64,000 nt of DNA from assembly GCA_022497155.1 (NCBI GenBank), contig MU385758.1, forward strand, positions 345,230 through 409,229. Reading direction: 5' to 3'. The stretch is from Whalleya microplaca. Lineage: Eukaryota; Ascomycota; Sordariomycetes; Xylariales; Xylariaceae. Positions 1 to 12,065 of this stretch are shown piece by piece. Under the pieces are notes generated by a model. That model did not search any database. It saw nothing but the letters and a program-made list of their open reading frames with translations, and had not been told where the DNA came from. Every line of letters begins with the position of its first letter. Positions within the stretch are counted from its first letter, which is position 1. The position numbers were made by a program, and so were the translations under genes.

Positions 1-172
1 CAATGCTTTCTGCCCCTGTTATCATGTGCACTCTATATCATGTGGCAGCAAGCTTTCACCAGTCAGCCAGTACAGAATACATGTGTGTACCAGTCTGTCT
101 CCCCCTCCCCCACCATACATACATACCACCATCAACTGCACCACCATCACATACATATAACACCACCACAAC

Positions 173-255
<83 letters not shown>

Positions 256-256
256 G
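173..256. repeat. (ACAG)n microsatellite, about 21 copies
   Basis: An uninterrupted ACAG tetranucleotide array of about 84 bp. Long peptides of TDRQ and CLSV repeats in the frames across it are artefacts of the array. A shorter array of the same unit lies at about 4771-4794, downstream of the next gene. Confidence 0.95.
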
Positions 257-703
257 CTATCTTTGTCATTTTTTTCAGTCTGGTGAGATGATGAGTCCAC
301 CGGCAGCCTAGGCAAGCAACCTAGGTTAGGCAAAAGGACTCAATTGATGAGTCTAATCGAGTCTCCAGCTAGCCAGTGCTAGCTAATATCCCTGAATCTC
401 ATCTACCTTGTATATCTGTCAGTCTGTCTGCCCACCCTGATACCACAATACCTCAGGTCTTCCACAGCCGGATCGGAACCCGCCAAGCTGGGTAGGGTTT
501 GGGAGCTGAGGCCGAGATCCATGGTTGGCTGCTGTACCTAATCCCATTTTGAAATTCATACCCAGCCGTGCCCATCCTGTATCCATCTTCGTACCCATTG
601 CCGTCCCCATCTTTAAGGAGCAAACCCTCCCGCCTGCATAACGATACATGTCGATACGCAGTATGTAATTCACGCCTGTCAGATTCCATAGAGCGGCATC
701 ATC

Positions 704-962
704 TATGGTATCATCTCTGGTCCTTTGTCTCTCGTCTCCCCCACCCATGGAAGCTGGAACGAGTGCTGCGACAGTCATAAGAAAGTTCTAGCTTCTTGTC
801 TGGGGGGGGGGGGGGGGGCGGGGCGGCGGGCGGGGGGGGGGGGGGGGGGGGGCGCNNNNNNNNNNCTGGTATAATCTCTGGTCCTTTGTCTCACGTCGCC
901 CCCCCCCCTGTAAGCTGGAACGTGTGCTGCGACATTCATAATAAAGTTCTCGCTTCTTGTCT
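704..962 (+). repeat. Two diverged direct copies of a ~97-bp block flanking a gap
   Basis: Copy A (about 704-800) and copy B (about 866-962) share the order CTCTGGTCCTTTGTCT, AAGCTGGAAC, GTGCTGCGAC, TCATAA and CTTCTTGTCTG with scattered substitutions. Copy A runs into a poly-G stretch (802-852), B into a poly-C stretch (964-981). Ten Ns lie between them. It may be a true diverged tandem duplication or a local assembly fault. Confidence 0.8.
856..865. other. Assembly gap (10 N)
   Basis: Ten consecutive Ns directly after a poly-G/GC-only stretch. The true length is unknown. Homopolymer runs on both sides suggest sequencing difficulty. Confidence 0.98.
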
Positions 963-1270
963 GCCCCCCCCCCCCCCCCCCTGCTGTGGACTGGACTGGA
1001 CTGGACTGGGCGTGCGTGCATATATCGACTTGCCTACCTACAGTACATACGCATACATACATCCATACATCCATACATCCATACCTACGACCTATATCTG
1101 CTTGCTACTTGGGCCTCTCCCACTCTCCCACTCTCTCTTGACCGCTTCGTCCGCCCTACACCACACTACTGTACTTCCTGTCTTTGTCATTCGCTTATTA
1201 CGCACATTATAATTGCGGCACATTAGCTCATACATACCCACTACCCACCGGAACCCAAGACTGAACAGTA

Positions 1271-4200
1271 ATGGCAGACAACGAACCCCACCGCCTCGTC
1301 GAGGCCGAAGCAGAGACCTCTCGATCTCCCCAAGCACCCTTAAACGACAGCGAACCGCAGACAGAATCGCCAGAGCTGCCACCGCATGAGCGCTCCTCCG
1401 TCACACATGTTCCTGTAACGCCAGGCATTCAACTTTCAACTTACAAGGCGAAATCGGGCTCGAGTGAGGATTCTAAGGGAACCCCCAGCCCCAGCTACTT
1501 TGTACGGGACCCTGCCCAGCAGAACAAGAACCGCAAGTCCATCTCCCACGCGCCTCAGGTCGAGTCCCTGGCACAGATAGGCGAAGGTGCGAAACCTTCG
1601 TCTCCGACAGATTTGGTGAAAGGCGCCATGTCACATCATGAGGTGTTGCGGCGGATGAGCCTGTCCACCACGGGGCGGCGGGAGTCCATCGAAGAGATCA
1701 GGGCGGCCGCACCCGATCTGGCTCTCAGTGGTAACATCATATCTGCTACTTATACCATGTCGCACCACCTGAAATATCACAAAGGCGGAGAGTGGGTAAG
1801 TCGATCAATCACATGCGCTAAATTTCGTTTGTGGTCCTAACCTAGTGTAGGAATTGGGTTATCGCCGTGGTCAATCCGCGCTATTCGACGCTTTCTCCTA
1901 TCTCTCTTCCGACGAAACACCTTGGAACCATACTGTCGTCGCCTGGACCGGCGAAATCGAGGCACCCGTCGAAACGCTATTGCCCGAAAAAACATCGTCC
2001 GATACGACGGCGAATATCCCAGGTCTGAGCCACCTCTCCGCGCCCGTACCGCTCAATGGCGAAGCACCCCCAACACCGCCCGAGGTCGATGGCTTATGGA
2101 TTCCGCGCGAACATCAGCTGCAGCTCGAAGCGCAGCTCGCACATGACAAGCGCATCAAAACAGTCCCCGTGTGGCTCGCCGACGACAACGAGTTCAATGA
2201 TGAGGGAATTACGTTGAACGACCAGCCCCGATGGAGGCGGTACGCCGAACACGAATTATACCCCTTATTCCACTACAAGCAACACGAGCCCACCGATGGC
2301 CGCTCAGAACGCGTCGAATGGGCCGACTTCTACCGCGCCAATATGAAATTCGCAAACAAGATCATTGAAATCTACAAACCAGGCGATATTGTGGTTATAC
2401 ACGATTACTATCTGTTACTGCTTCCTAGCATGCTGCGGCAACGCGTCCCGAACATGTACATATCGTTCTTCCTCCACTGCCCGTTCCCGAGTAGCGAATT
2501 CTTGAGATGTCTGCCCCGGAGAAAGGAGGTATTGGAGGGTATGCTAGGAGCGAATCTCGTTGGCTTCCAGTCCTACAGTTACTCGCGGCATTTCGCGAGC
2601 TGCTGCACTCGCATTCTGGACTTCCCCTCGGATACTATTGGTGTTGATGCTTATGGCGCTCGAGTCGAGGTGGGAGTTTTCCCCATTGGCATCAATGCTG
2701 CTAAAGTGGAACAATTGGCGTGGTCGAAGGAAGTCTCCGATATGTATGCTGGTCTAAAGAAACTTTACAAGGGCAAAAAGATCATTGTCGGGCGGGACCG
2801 GCTGGATAGTGTCCGCGGTGTCGCCCAAAAGCTTATGGCCTTTGAAAGATTCCTAGAGCTCTACCCTGAATGGAGGGAAAAGGTCGTCCTTATTCAGGTC
2901 ACCTCACCGACTGCCATTGGGGAAGATAAGGAGGATACGGAGAACAAGATGGCGAGCCGGGTGAACGAACTTGTCATGCAAATCAACGGCACCTACGGCA
3001 ATCTAGAATTTTCACCAGTGCAACATTATCCTCAGTACCTGTCTCCCGAAGAATACTTCGCGCTTATGAGAGCCGCGGATATAGGGTTGATCACATCAGT
3101 TCGGGATGGGATGAACACGACCAGTCTAGAATATGTCGTGTGTCAGCGTGACACGCATGGTCCCTTGATCCTCTCGGAGTTTAGCGGGACTGCAGGAAGC
3201 CTGCGAGATGCGATCCATATAAATCCTTGGGACCTCACCGACGTTGCAAAACAAATCGAGAATGCGCTCACCATGTCTGCCGAGAAGCGCTTATCGATGC
3301 AATCGAACCTTTATCATCACGTCACCGCACACAATGTCCAGAGCTGGATCGCAAGATTCCTGCGCAAGCTTGTTGGCACCCTGGCGTCGAATAAGACGGA
3401 CAACCTGACACCGCTGCTTGACCGCACGCTCATGCTGAAGCAGTACCGCGAAGCCAGCAGGCGGCTGTTCATGTACGACTATGACGGAACGCTCACCCCC
3501 ATCGTGAGAGATCCCCAGGCGGCTATCCCATCGGAACGTGTTATTCAACATCTCAAGTCGCTAGCAGCGGATCACCGCAATGCTGTCTGGATCATATCAG
3601 GCAGGGATCAGGAGTTCCTGCAGCAACACCTCGGCCACATCTCAGAACTGGGATTCAGCGCTGAACACGGAAGTTTCATTCGGCATCCGGGCCAGACCAC
3701 CTGGGAGAACCTGGCCGAGAAGTTCGACATGAGTTGGCAGGCGGATGTTATGGACCTGTTCCAGAAGTACACCGATCGCGTCCCAGGTTCGTTTCCCCAT
3801 CCCCAGCTGCCCTTAGCGCATGGGTTTGATTTGACCGCAAACTAACCCATTTACAGGCTCGTTCATAGAACGCAAGCGTTGCGCGCTCACCTGGCATTAC
3901 CGCCAGGCGGATCCCGAGCAAGGCCTGCACGCCTCGTACGAGCTGCACAAGGAGCTCGAGGCGACGGTGGCGAAGAAATGGGACGTGGAGGTGATGAAGG
4001 GCAAGGCGAACCTCGAGGTGCGCCCCACGTTCATCAACAAGGGCGAGATCACGAAGCGGCTGGTCAACAACTACAGCTCGGACATCGCGCACGTCAGCGG
4101 GTCCGCCACCCCCGACCCGCACAGCAAAAACGGGAATGATGTTAGGGGTAATCTGGAGTTCGTGCTCTGCATGGGCGACGACTTCACCGACGAGGACATG

Positions 4201-4437
4201 TTCCGCGCGCTCAACGGCATGAGCGGCAGCCACGTCGACGCCGACCACATCTTCACGGTCACGGTCGGCGCGAGCACCAAGGTCACGCTCGCTAAGTGGC
4301 ACGTCCTCGAGCCCAAGGACGTCATCGAGAGCATGGCGCTCCTGGCCAATGTCGGGAATAGTGGGGAGGCTGGCGAGCAGCTTAGCCAGGTTAATTTGGC
4401 TGCTGTTGCGAGTTTGGAGGGGCGGGTCCCGGAGTGA
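1271..4437 (+). CDS. tps2: Trehalose-6-phosphate phosphatase (Tps2/OrlA type), GT20 + TPP
   Basis: Dephosphorylates trehalose-6-phosphate to trehalose, the second step of cytosolic trehalose synthesis, normally in a complex with Tps1. Three exons: 1271-1795, 1851-3786 and 3857-4437 (introns of 55 and 70 nt; GTAAGT donor with CTAAC in the first, GTTCGT donor in the second). The product is 1013 aa. Residues 1-165 are polar and probably disordered. A glycosyltransferase-20 domain follows (LVGFQSYSYSRHF, DGMNTTSLEYV). The C-terminal HAD phosphatase has the catalytic DYDGTLTP motif (Asp718, Asp720), IISGRD, FSAEHGSFI and GDDFTDEDMF (about 927-936). Intact HAD aspartates argue for an active phosphatase rather than a Tps3/Tsl1-like regulatory subunit. 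It is longer than the yeast protein (about 900 aa) mainly through its N-terminal tail. The start at 1271 is the first ATG of the open frame and has an A at -3. Confidence 0.93.
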
Positions 4438-7400
4438 TGGGTCTGGTTTAGGGGGAAGCTGTGAGAGTTAAAATGTGAGGGAATGGATGAGGGGGGGCTG
4501 CGCGTGGGGAGGGTATAGACTATAAGCGTGGCAGTGTACTGGGTGTCGATAAGGGGTATTCGACCTTGCTCACGGCGAAGGACTAGAGATCACGGCGAGG
4601 GCGTAGAGAGCTTCATCACTACGATAGACAAGACAGACAGACAGTCGGGTTCGAGAACCGGGGAGGCGGCCGCGCAAACACGATATACAGACAAATGGTT
4701 GGAGGCATGACTCGCGGAATTCTTTTTTGGGGTCTACTGCTCCTTGGGCGAGAACGCATAGCAGGAAGATAGACAGACAGACAGACAGACAGACGAAGCA
4801 TCGTCGTTGGCTGGGCAAGCGCTAAAATAACGGGGTCATACATACAGACAGACATACATGTGGAGTAGGCAGGCAGGCAGGTCAGTGTAGAGCAAGGGGA
4901 GGGAGATAGGTGGACGGGCTTTTGGGAGATGGGCTAGCTGCTCCTGATTGGGATTGCCACTACCGCTACTACTGTTACTACTGCTGCTAGCATTGTTAAG
5001 AGATAAAAAGATATAAATACGATTCGAGAATATTGTTCATCTGTCTGGCTTTTGGGCTGTTGGGGGGTTCGGGTGTCGTGAGTTAGTGGTGTTTTAGGGG
5101 GGCGGGAGGAGATGGAGGATGAGGGGGGTTGTGTGGTTTGTGAGTTATGAGCTGTAGCTTATTGCTGTGTGGATATGTCGATGAGAAGGGGAAGTGTTGA
5201 TTAGTATAATGGGGTATAATGACGAGCCTGTTGAAATACAGTGTCAACGAGACTTGATTGACTTGAGTTTCACCTATTCCCGAGTGACAGATGGCCTGTT
5301 ATATATACACAACTGTGATGGCGGGGTACCAGCCAGCATACAACTGAACCACAACCTCCCAAAAGGATACCAGCATATCAAGATCGATCTTGACATCCCT
5401 ATGCTGACCTGTATGCGATAAGCTATAGTGGCAAGGCACTATACCGTAACTACAATGCTACCATACGCCTTGTACCATACCAGTCCTTGACCCTGAATTC
5501 AACAGTTTTCTGGGGTGTCGAGGGCCTAATGAGTGAGTTAGGGGTGTTTTGTGGGGGAGGGGATAGGGGGTTTCTGTGATCTGTGATTTGTGACTTGTGA
5601 GCGGTGTTGAGCGAATATGTCGATGAAAAGAGGAAGTCTTGGTTGATATAGTAAGGGGGCAGTGCTGAGCCTAAACAAGGGGGTTAACCAGGTGTGAAAG
5701 AAACTATCAGCAAAGCTGAAGCTTTACAGCCCACCCGCAGTCACAAGCGACAAATACTAAGCTATCACGATCGAAAGGAGCGTAATTGAATTGTGTATGT
5801 AACTGAAGAGCCTGCGGCTTTGATAGAGAAAAAAAAAAAAGGAGAGAAGGTTGACTAAACACAATCTCGCGTAAACCCCAGATAGGTAATCCATTATTAA
5901 CCCCGCTACACTAGGTAGGCTTTGAGGTAGTTATGTTGAGGTCGGTAGACAAACTTCGGGGATTTGTAGGAAAAGTATATATCTACCCTATATAGAGGCA
6001 TGCCATAGTCGCTGTGTGTGCGATCGTCGTTTGGGTGGCTGTAACTAACTTGTGAGCTTGAATTGAGTATTACACTATCCAGGTTGATCTTCGTACACGT
6101 ACAACTGGTCAGGAGATCCTCTCAGTACAAGAAATGCGCTCCAGAACAACTGCTCTCCCGAGTGCCGAACATGGTAGGGATTATAAGAAATGCCCCTGTT
6201 ATGATGAGACGCGATAGCTTGCTCTTCATATCATGAATGAAATGATCACACGATAAATTAAATAGTTGGGTAATATTTCCTTCCCGAGAAAACTCCATTC
6301 ATCTCAGGTACGAAATTACTATTGCTTGTGATGTCAGCTAGAAATGGGGGAGTTACATGCTACAGGCTAGTAAACGAGGGACAACAACTAATAAAAGTCG
6401 TCAGCTTACAGCGGGACGACGAGAAGAAACCAGCAATAGCTAAAGAATAAATGAAATCAAGGTGAACAGTCATACTTCAATTACCACCTCTAGCTACTAA
6501 GATCTATAAAGGAGGTGTGACATCTAAGTCTGAGGCAACAGAGTGCGATTAGTAGCAGCCGCGCAAGGACCTCCTGAGCTATTTATCGCGTAGTCCCAGG
6601 ATATAATCGAGATGGAGGCGCTGTTGAGGTACAGAGTCAACGAGACTTAAACTGGCATCAGGTTTAGCTATTCTAGAGTGGCAAATGGCCTCAATATATT
6701 CGTTGCTTAGGCAAATGCCTAGTTAGTACTATGCCAAGACTTGATCCTCGAAACAAAGAAGGACAATATCTCGCTCCCATCGTAAAGTAACGGATCGCGA
6801 AGAGGTTATTCATTAGATCGCGTTTCCTTACCTAGGTACGTTGAGTCATATCAGATACTGCTATACTGTCTAGACCGCTTTTGCCGTACTTTTTGTACTG
6901 TAGGTAGGTATGTAGCATATGCAACTCTTTGTCCGTACTAACTAAGCAGACGGCACGGCACGGCACGGCGACTACTCGTCCAATCGGATCGCCCGTTCGC
7001 CTGTCCTCCCCGCCCGCCAGCGTTCGATCCGTCCCATCCGTCGCGAACCTTAAAGTCTGCCTGTTAAGTTCGTTGGGTTGGATTGGGCTGGGTTGGGTTG
7101 ATGGGCATTGGGCGGCCGTGAGGGTGAAAAGCAGGTACCTACATAGGTTTGTGGTGTTGTGGCGCGATGCCCATGCGAACTAGGAGTCGCAGTGCATATG
7201 TACGTACATTTGACAGAAGCCCCGCGGGATCGATAGGTTCACCGTATCTCAGGCTTACGGTATGTACCACGTATGTATGTAGGTTGGGGTGTGGTCGGGC
7301 GCCCGGGACATACACTCCAAATGAAGGAGGTCTCCTGCGTAGATCTGGTGCATACTATGTAAGGAAGAGGTAAGTATAACGGGGGCCCGACGAGAGACCG

Positions 7401-10400
7401 GCGGGGGACCGGCCGGCGAGATGAGATTGCGAGTCTGTCTGCCTGTTCGCCTGTCCTTCTGTCTGTCTATCTCACCGCTAGATTGCGTACGCAGGCGAAT
7501 CATGGTCGGGACCGTAGATGGGCATACATAGATCACGAGCTTATGGTAGGCATAATACCCCAATCTCGCTTCTCGTTGTATATGCATGACCCTTGGGATT
7601 GGCAAGCCACCCGTGATCTGTGATCCGTGATCCGTGGACGTACCTAGCTGTTTATGTATGTAGGTACGTAGGCAGGCGAGAGATCAGTTATGAGTTGTGA
7701 CGAACGAGATGAGATGAGATGAGCTACGCAGGGATACTTCGCAAGCTCTGTCTAGACGCGGTGTGGCGTGATTGTCCTGCGCATACACGGTGGTCCTGCT
7801 TGAAAATGCGGGGCACAAGTCAGGTAAGTATACAGGCGGCGACGTCGGGCCGCGAGATGGGAGGAGCTTGCTGTGCCGCTGGCTTGCTTGCCTCATTATC
7901 ATATGGTCTGCTTGCTGCGGAGCTAACGAGAACTATGCCTTGGCTAGTTTAAATAGAAATCTCAGGCGGAGATGAGGATGTGCGAAGAGTGCGTCTCTGG
8001 ATATTTGGTTGCTCGAAGTCGGGCGGTCTGGAGGACGAACGCGGGAGCGAGTGAGCTAGATTGGAGTTCTATACTTGGGAGCACTAAACTGCTATAGATA
8101 TACACACATGTAAGTGATAACCCTTTCATGTGACGTAGCAATCGCGGGGGCTAATAGACCAAACTGAAACGGAAGTGCATCCCGTATAGGTAGGGTTTGG
8201 ATTGTTTCAGCATAGCTATCTGTGATATGCGGTGCGCCTCGGGCTTGTGATCAAGGTTGAAACAACCCACTCGCGTCGTACGGAGTATAGTGAGCACTAC
8301 TTGGACTACGGCGGCGACCACGGCGGCGGCCACGGACCAGCCGACTGCCTATACCGGGAGAGGAAGTGCGGTCCGCTGTGTGCGTAGTAGGATGGGCTAC
8401 CACTGCAAGGGGCTAAAAGTCGACTTTAGAAACTCTAGTCTTGACGCTGATACACATTCTCGCCATCGATGCCAAGAGCTATAGCGAAGATTCTATATCA
8501 TGTATAACCTCGTATACGCAGTGTAGTCTATAACTAAAGACATTGGGGTCCGTTTCAGATATTCTTCGAGGTCCCGGCTACTACGTATGACACGTGGGCC
8601 CCGATGTCTGTTGGAGAACTTCGAAATGTCTATTACAAGCCAAGAGTAACGTTAGACCTGAAATATAGTGTGCCCATCGGAGAGCTTGCTATCTGGGGGC
8701 GAAGCACTGTGTTGATTACCTAAGTAGATGCGATCATAGTTGGGTGCTGACAAACACAGCAATGAAAGACTTATCCACGTCCTCAGCTGCGTTGGGGTCC
8801 ATGTCAGTCACGTTTGGAATTATGTAGTTAGCTAAACTTACAGTATGCGTCTGGGGACTTTTGTCAACTGTTTTGGGGAAATGCTAATGCTGATCAAATA
8901 CATGATTAGAAGCTCCTCCCTTGTATTTTGCTTACCTACATTACATAGCCGCGCAGATATTTTGCCACCAGATGGATATCGGTATGACTTTCCCATGATT
9001 CGCAGTCTGCCGGTGCCTCTTCGGAGCATTCTTCATTTTTACACTTCTGTACGTAGTACGAACCTGTACCTGTGACCTTTCCAGAAGGGTGGTCACGACA
9101 AGTGACAGCGTGGCTGCGGTGCGGTATGCAGCACTGGGGGGTTTACCTATGCCAATGCCGGCACGTCAACGCAGGTAGGGGGCATGGACTGCAGTAGGTA
9201 ATCTTGGATGGCTGCCAATCTGGGTGAATAAAGTGCCGGTGGAGGGCAGGCAACGATAAACGCTCGTAGAGCCAGCCTATATAATGTTAGATAAGGTTTT
9301 GCAGGATTTTATCGGCGCTAGATGAACCGGGTTGGCAGGGTTGGTCAATATTCTCAAGGAGGATTGAGGGATGTAGGTCTATTTCGCGTGTCCTACAAGT
9401 GGGCATGCTTGCGTGACATTGCGAGGTAACTCTTGATCTGCCAGGGACAGTGTTCCTGGATTCGATGGTACTTTTTTTGGACGGGTTGATTGGCAGATTG
9501 GTTGAACGTAACAGTAGGTAACGGTATTGCGTGTTAATGCCTGTACATAATCAGGTACGGATATGAGGCAACGACATCCAGGTTACTACCGAGATTCTGC
9601 GCGTTACCACGTGTGCGTAGGGATTTAGAGCCAGGCCCCCTGGCCTGGTTGCCAAGAAACGTGTATGGGTAGGTGACAGGGGCACGGCGATTCAATGTGA
9701 GACATAATGGGCGTTCATATATCCTCGGTGGTGAGAAACCCCTCTCCGTTCCTCTGATGTCACCCGCCATACCCAAGTGTATACCGAGGGAGACGGAATG
9801 TGTATACAGTGTATGCTGCCGTTGTACAATTTGTCACAGCTGCAACCAATACTCGGCCATGGGACACGAACGCGTGTCTTCGCTCGTGTTTCTCGCGTGC
9901 GCATATGTACGCAATTCAAGGGGACAATAGGGAAGAGATCGGCATGCAGACGTCAACGCAGAATTACACATGCTAGGTACAGAATCTAGCAGTGGTGTAC
10001 CAAGCACCTCAGCGGCTAAGTTGTGTCACCTTCTAGAAATAGGCGTGGTATCTGAATGGGCTAATTTGTTTCTTCAGCAGCACAGTAGGTAAAACAGCTG
10101 CGAGGGACGCGCAGGACATTCTACGTCGGACAGCCTGGTAAGGCAGAGAAGCAGGTTGACTGGCTGGCAAGCCCCCAAGCGGGCGTGATGTTACTCATGC
10201 CGGCGATAAGGAGAGATGATGTCCGCTCTACCTCCAGTCCATGAAGATATCCACCATCCTGACCAAAGTCTAAGCACTTGTGGTAAGTGGCTGCCACGAA
10301 GGAGTGAGCATGGCCTACACGTGGCTAACCCTAGTAACGGCAAGGTAGTACGACCCCGTGCAACGGCATGCTTATCTACCGAGGTGTCTGCAAGGGCTCA

Positions 10401-11754
10401 TACGGTCACTGATTTGTTGGACGCCACGAGGCAGTTGTTGTTAGTGTGCTGACTACACACTGAGATTACCTTGGTATTGTTTTGTCTTACGGGTTTCCAT
10501 TCCCTATGAGGCAATGTACCAGTGTAGTGGCCCGTATTGTAGACTTGGCAGACTATTCAGTCCAATAGAGGAACAAAATGTCGTCTCGGGATTTTACACG
10601 AGATGTAGCGGTGATACAATGAAGTGAGTAATATGCGCAAGGCCTTTCGCCAGATAGAGAGCCGGCAGCTGCCGAAAATCTCTCGTGGGCCAAAATAGCC
10701 ATTGGTAGGGGCTGTCCACAGCATGAGAGGGCCAAAATAGAAAGGGGGCGTAGCCAGATGGAGAAGGTAAGAAGAGAATGCCACCAGCGAATAATGTCTA
10801 AGAGCTCGGTCAAGCTTTTCGCACATAGTTACTTATCTTTCTCCCCCTACGCCTTACAGATAGAGACTCCGCAATTCTCCCCCAATGCCCCGTGGCACGC
10901 GGGATCCAGTATCTCGTTGTTCGGTACCGGGGCCTTCCGTCATTCAGCCTACCTCACAGAGTCGTAGTTTAATCAAGCTCTGATACCGGCTTGCCCGAGT
11001 GACTGTGGGGCTCAATGGAGCTCTATCGACGCGTAAGTTGTGTAGCGCTACGATCATGGCGACATCGTGGATCGCATCGCGGGTCCCCTGGTCTAAAAAG
11101 GATTCGGCTCACAAGTTCCTTGTTACACGTGGCAGCCCAGCCCGTCAAGTGGGTTGGTTGCAGGATCCCAGCCTCTTGGTCCCTCGCGTGGTGCGGGGGA
11201 CCTGTCAGCGATCTTTCGCTTGGAGAGCCTGTCGGGGCAGTGTCAGATTTCAGGCGCCCCATGGAGAATTATTAAGCGGCTGTGGTTCAGGTCAAAAGTC
11301 TACATTTGAACGGTATCTCATAGATTGCGGAAAAATTGATAGTCTATTAAAGATTCGACATGAAACAGTTAGAGAGTCATAAGCTAAACTAAAACAATAG
11401 AAATTAGACCTCCAATGCTCCATACTCATACAGCTCGTACGCTTTTCCCTGCTGTGTTATACATGACGTTGTTACAAGACATTGAGGCGCTCGCTGTTAA
11501 GCAAGGATACCCCTCTGTAGCGTGAAATAAGAAACGAAATAGAGAAGAGAAAAATTGAAGACGTCTCGATCTGATACGTTAAGGGGGAAAAATTGGTTGA
11601 TGTCCGTCGAATGCCTTCCGTGATGTCATTGTGATATCCTATGCCTGCTGGGTGACCAGGTTTTCTTCTATCGTGTACATAAATTCATAACCGTCTTCGG
11701 CGCAACATCGAACTTGAGTAATTTCAAGCTTGAGACTCGTTCGGTCATACAGCT
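4438..11754. other. 7.3-kb gene-poor region with degenerate repeats
   Basis: I find no frame here with recognisable protein similarity or a convincing exon-intron set. The first 400 bases include the 3' end of the trehalose phosphatase transcript and short ACAG and AGGC arrays (about 4771-4794 and 4868-4881). Between 5083 and 6700 there are diverged direct copies of one another, listed separately. CGGCA and TTGGG short repeats occur near 6950-7110. The rest is unique-looking, medium-GC DNA with short chance frames. Confidence 0.6.
5083..6700. repeat. Diverged dispersed direct repeats
   Basis: Block 5083-5200 matches 5533-5680 (shared GAGTTAG, GGTGTTTT and ATATGTCGATGA then AAG). Block 5200-5310 matches 6592-6700 (shared GTCAACGAGACTT, then GAGTG and ATGGCCT). 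Many mismatches are transitions, and spacing is preserved within each pair. This suggests decayed copies of one repetitive element, with a total unit of at least 230 bp. No coding remnant is recognised. Confidence 0.6.
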
Positions 11755-12065
11755 CTACTGTCGGTTGCTGCTAGTCGTGGATCCGCTGGTTGGATACGGG
11801 ATGGCGGCAAGTCTCGCTCTCATGGCTGCTACGTGGTCATAGGTGCTTGATGAGCCGTTTACGAGGCGCTCGCTAACATGCTCACTCCCTGGCGTCATTT
11901 GGCTGAGACGGCTGGCTTGCATGCGTGCATATTCCTGAGAAGTTGTAGTTGAGGTTGATGAGCTGCTATTATGAGTTTATGTTAGAACTAGGCTTAGAGT
12001 TATGTGCTGGTGGGATTAACTTACGCCTTGGAGCCATCCAGGCAGAAGAGGGATGAAGAAGCCAT
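11755..12065 (-). CDS. Small spliced gene, 83-aa Ser/Thr-rich protein of unknown function
   Basis: Two exons join in frame: 12065-12025 and 11965-11755. The 59-nt intron has a consensus GTAAGT donor, a TTCTAAC branch site and a TAG acceptor. The product begins MASSSLFCLDGSK, continues through a Ser/Thr tract, then EYARMQASRLSQMTPGSEHV and an amphipathic AAMRARLAAIPYP stretch, and ends in a polar tail. I recognise no family, and there is no signal peptide or membrane segment. Support comes from three matched splice signals plus 70 open codons after the join. It is isolated between gene-poor regions, about 2 kb downstream of the six-hairpin glycosidase gene and on the same strand. It could be a lineage-specific gene or a chance combination. 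Confidence 0.5.

Larger units (their letters stand above)
1..1270. other. Upstream region with microsatellites, gap and duplicated block
   Basis: No gene is supported here. The stretch holds an ACAG tetranucleotide array, G and C homopolymers around a run of Ns, and two copies of a roughly 97-bp block. Its 3' part must contain the promoter and 5' leader of the trehalose phosphatase gene that starts at 1271. CCCCT motifs, which resemble fungal stress-response elements, occur in the C-rich runs near 906-910 and 978-982, but in such low-complexity DNA they may be chance. Confidence 0.7.

Noticed and set aside
3..333. Open frames rich in TDRQ and CLSV repeats
   Set aside because: They are translations of the ACAG microsatellite; no start context or family.
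9430..9490. Possible tRNA T-arm-like GGATTCGATGG followed by a T run
   Set aside because: No matching acceptor stem, D-arm or anticodon arm could be built upstream.
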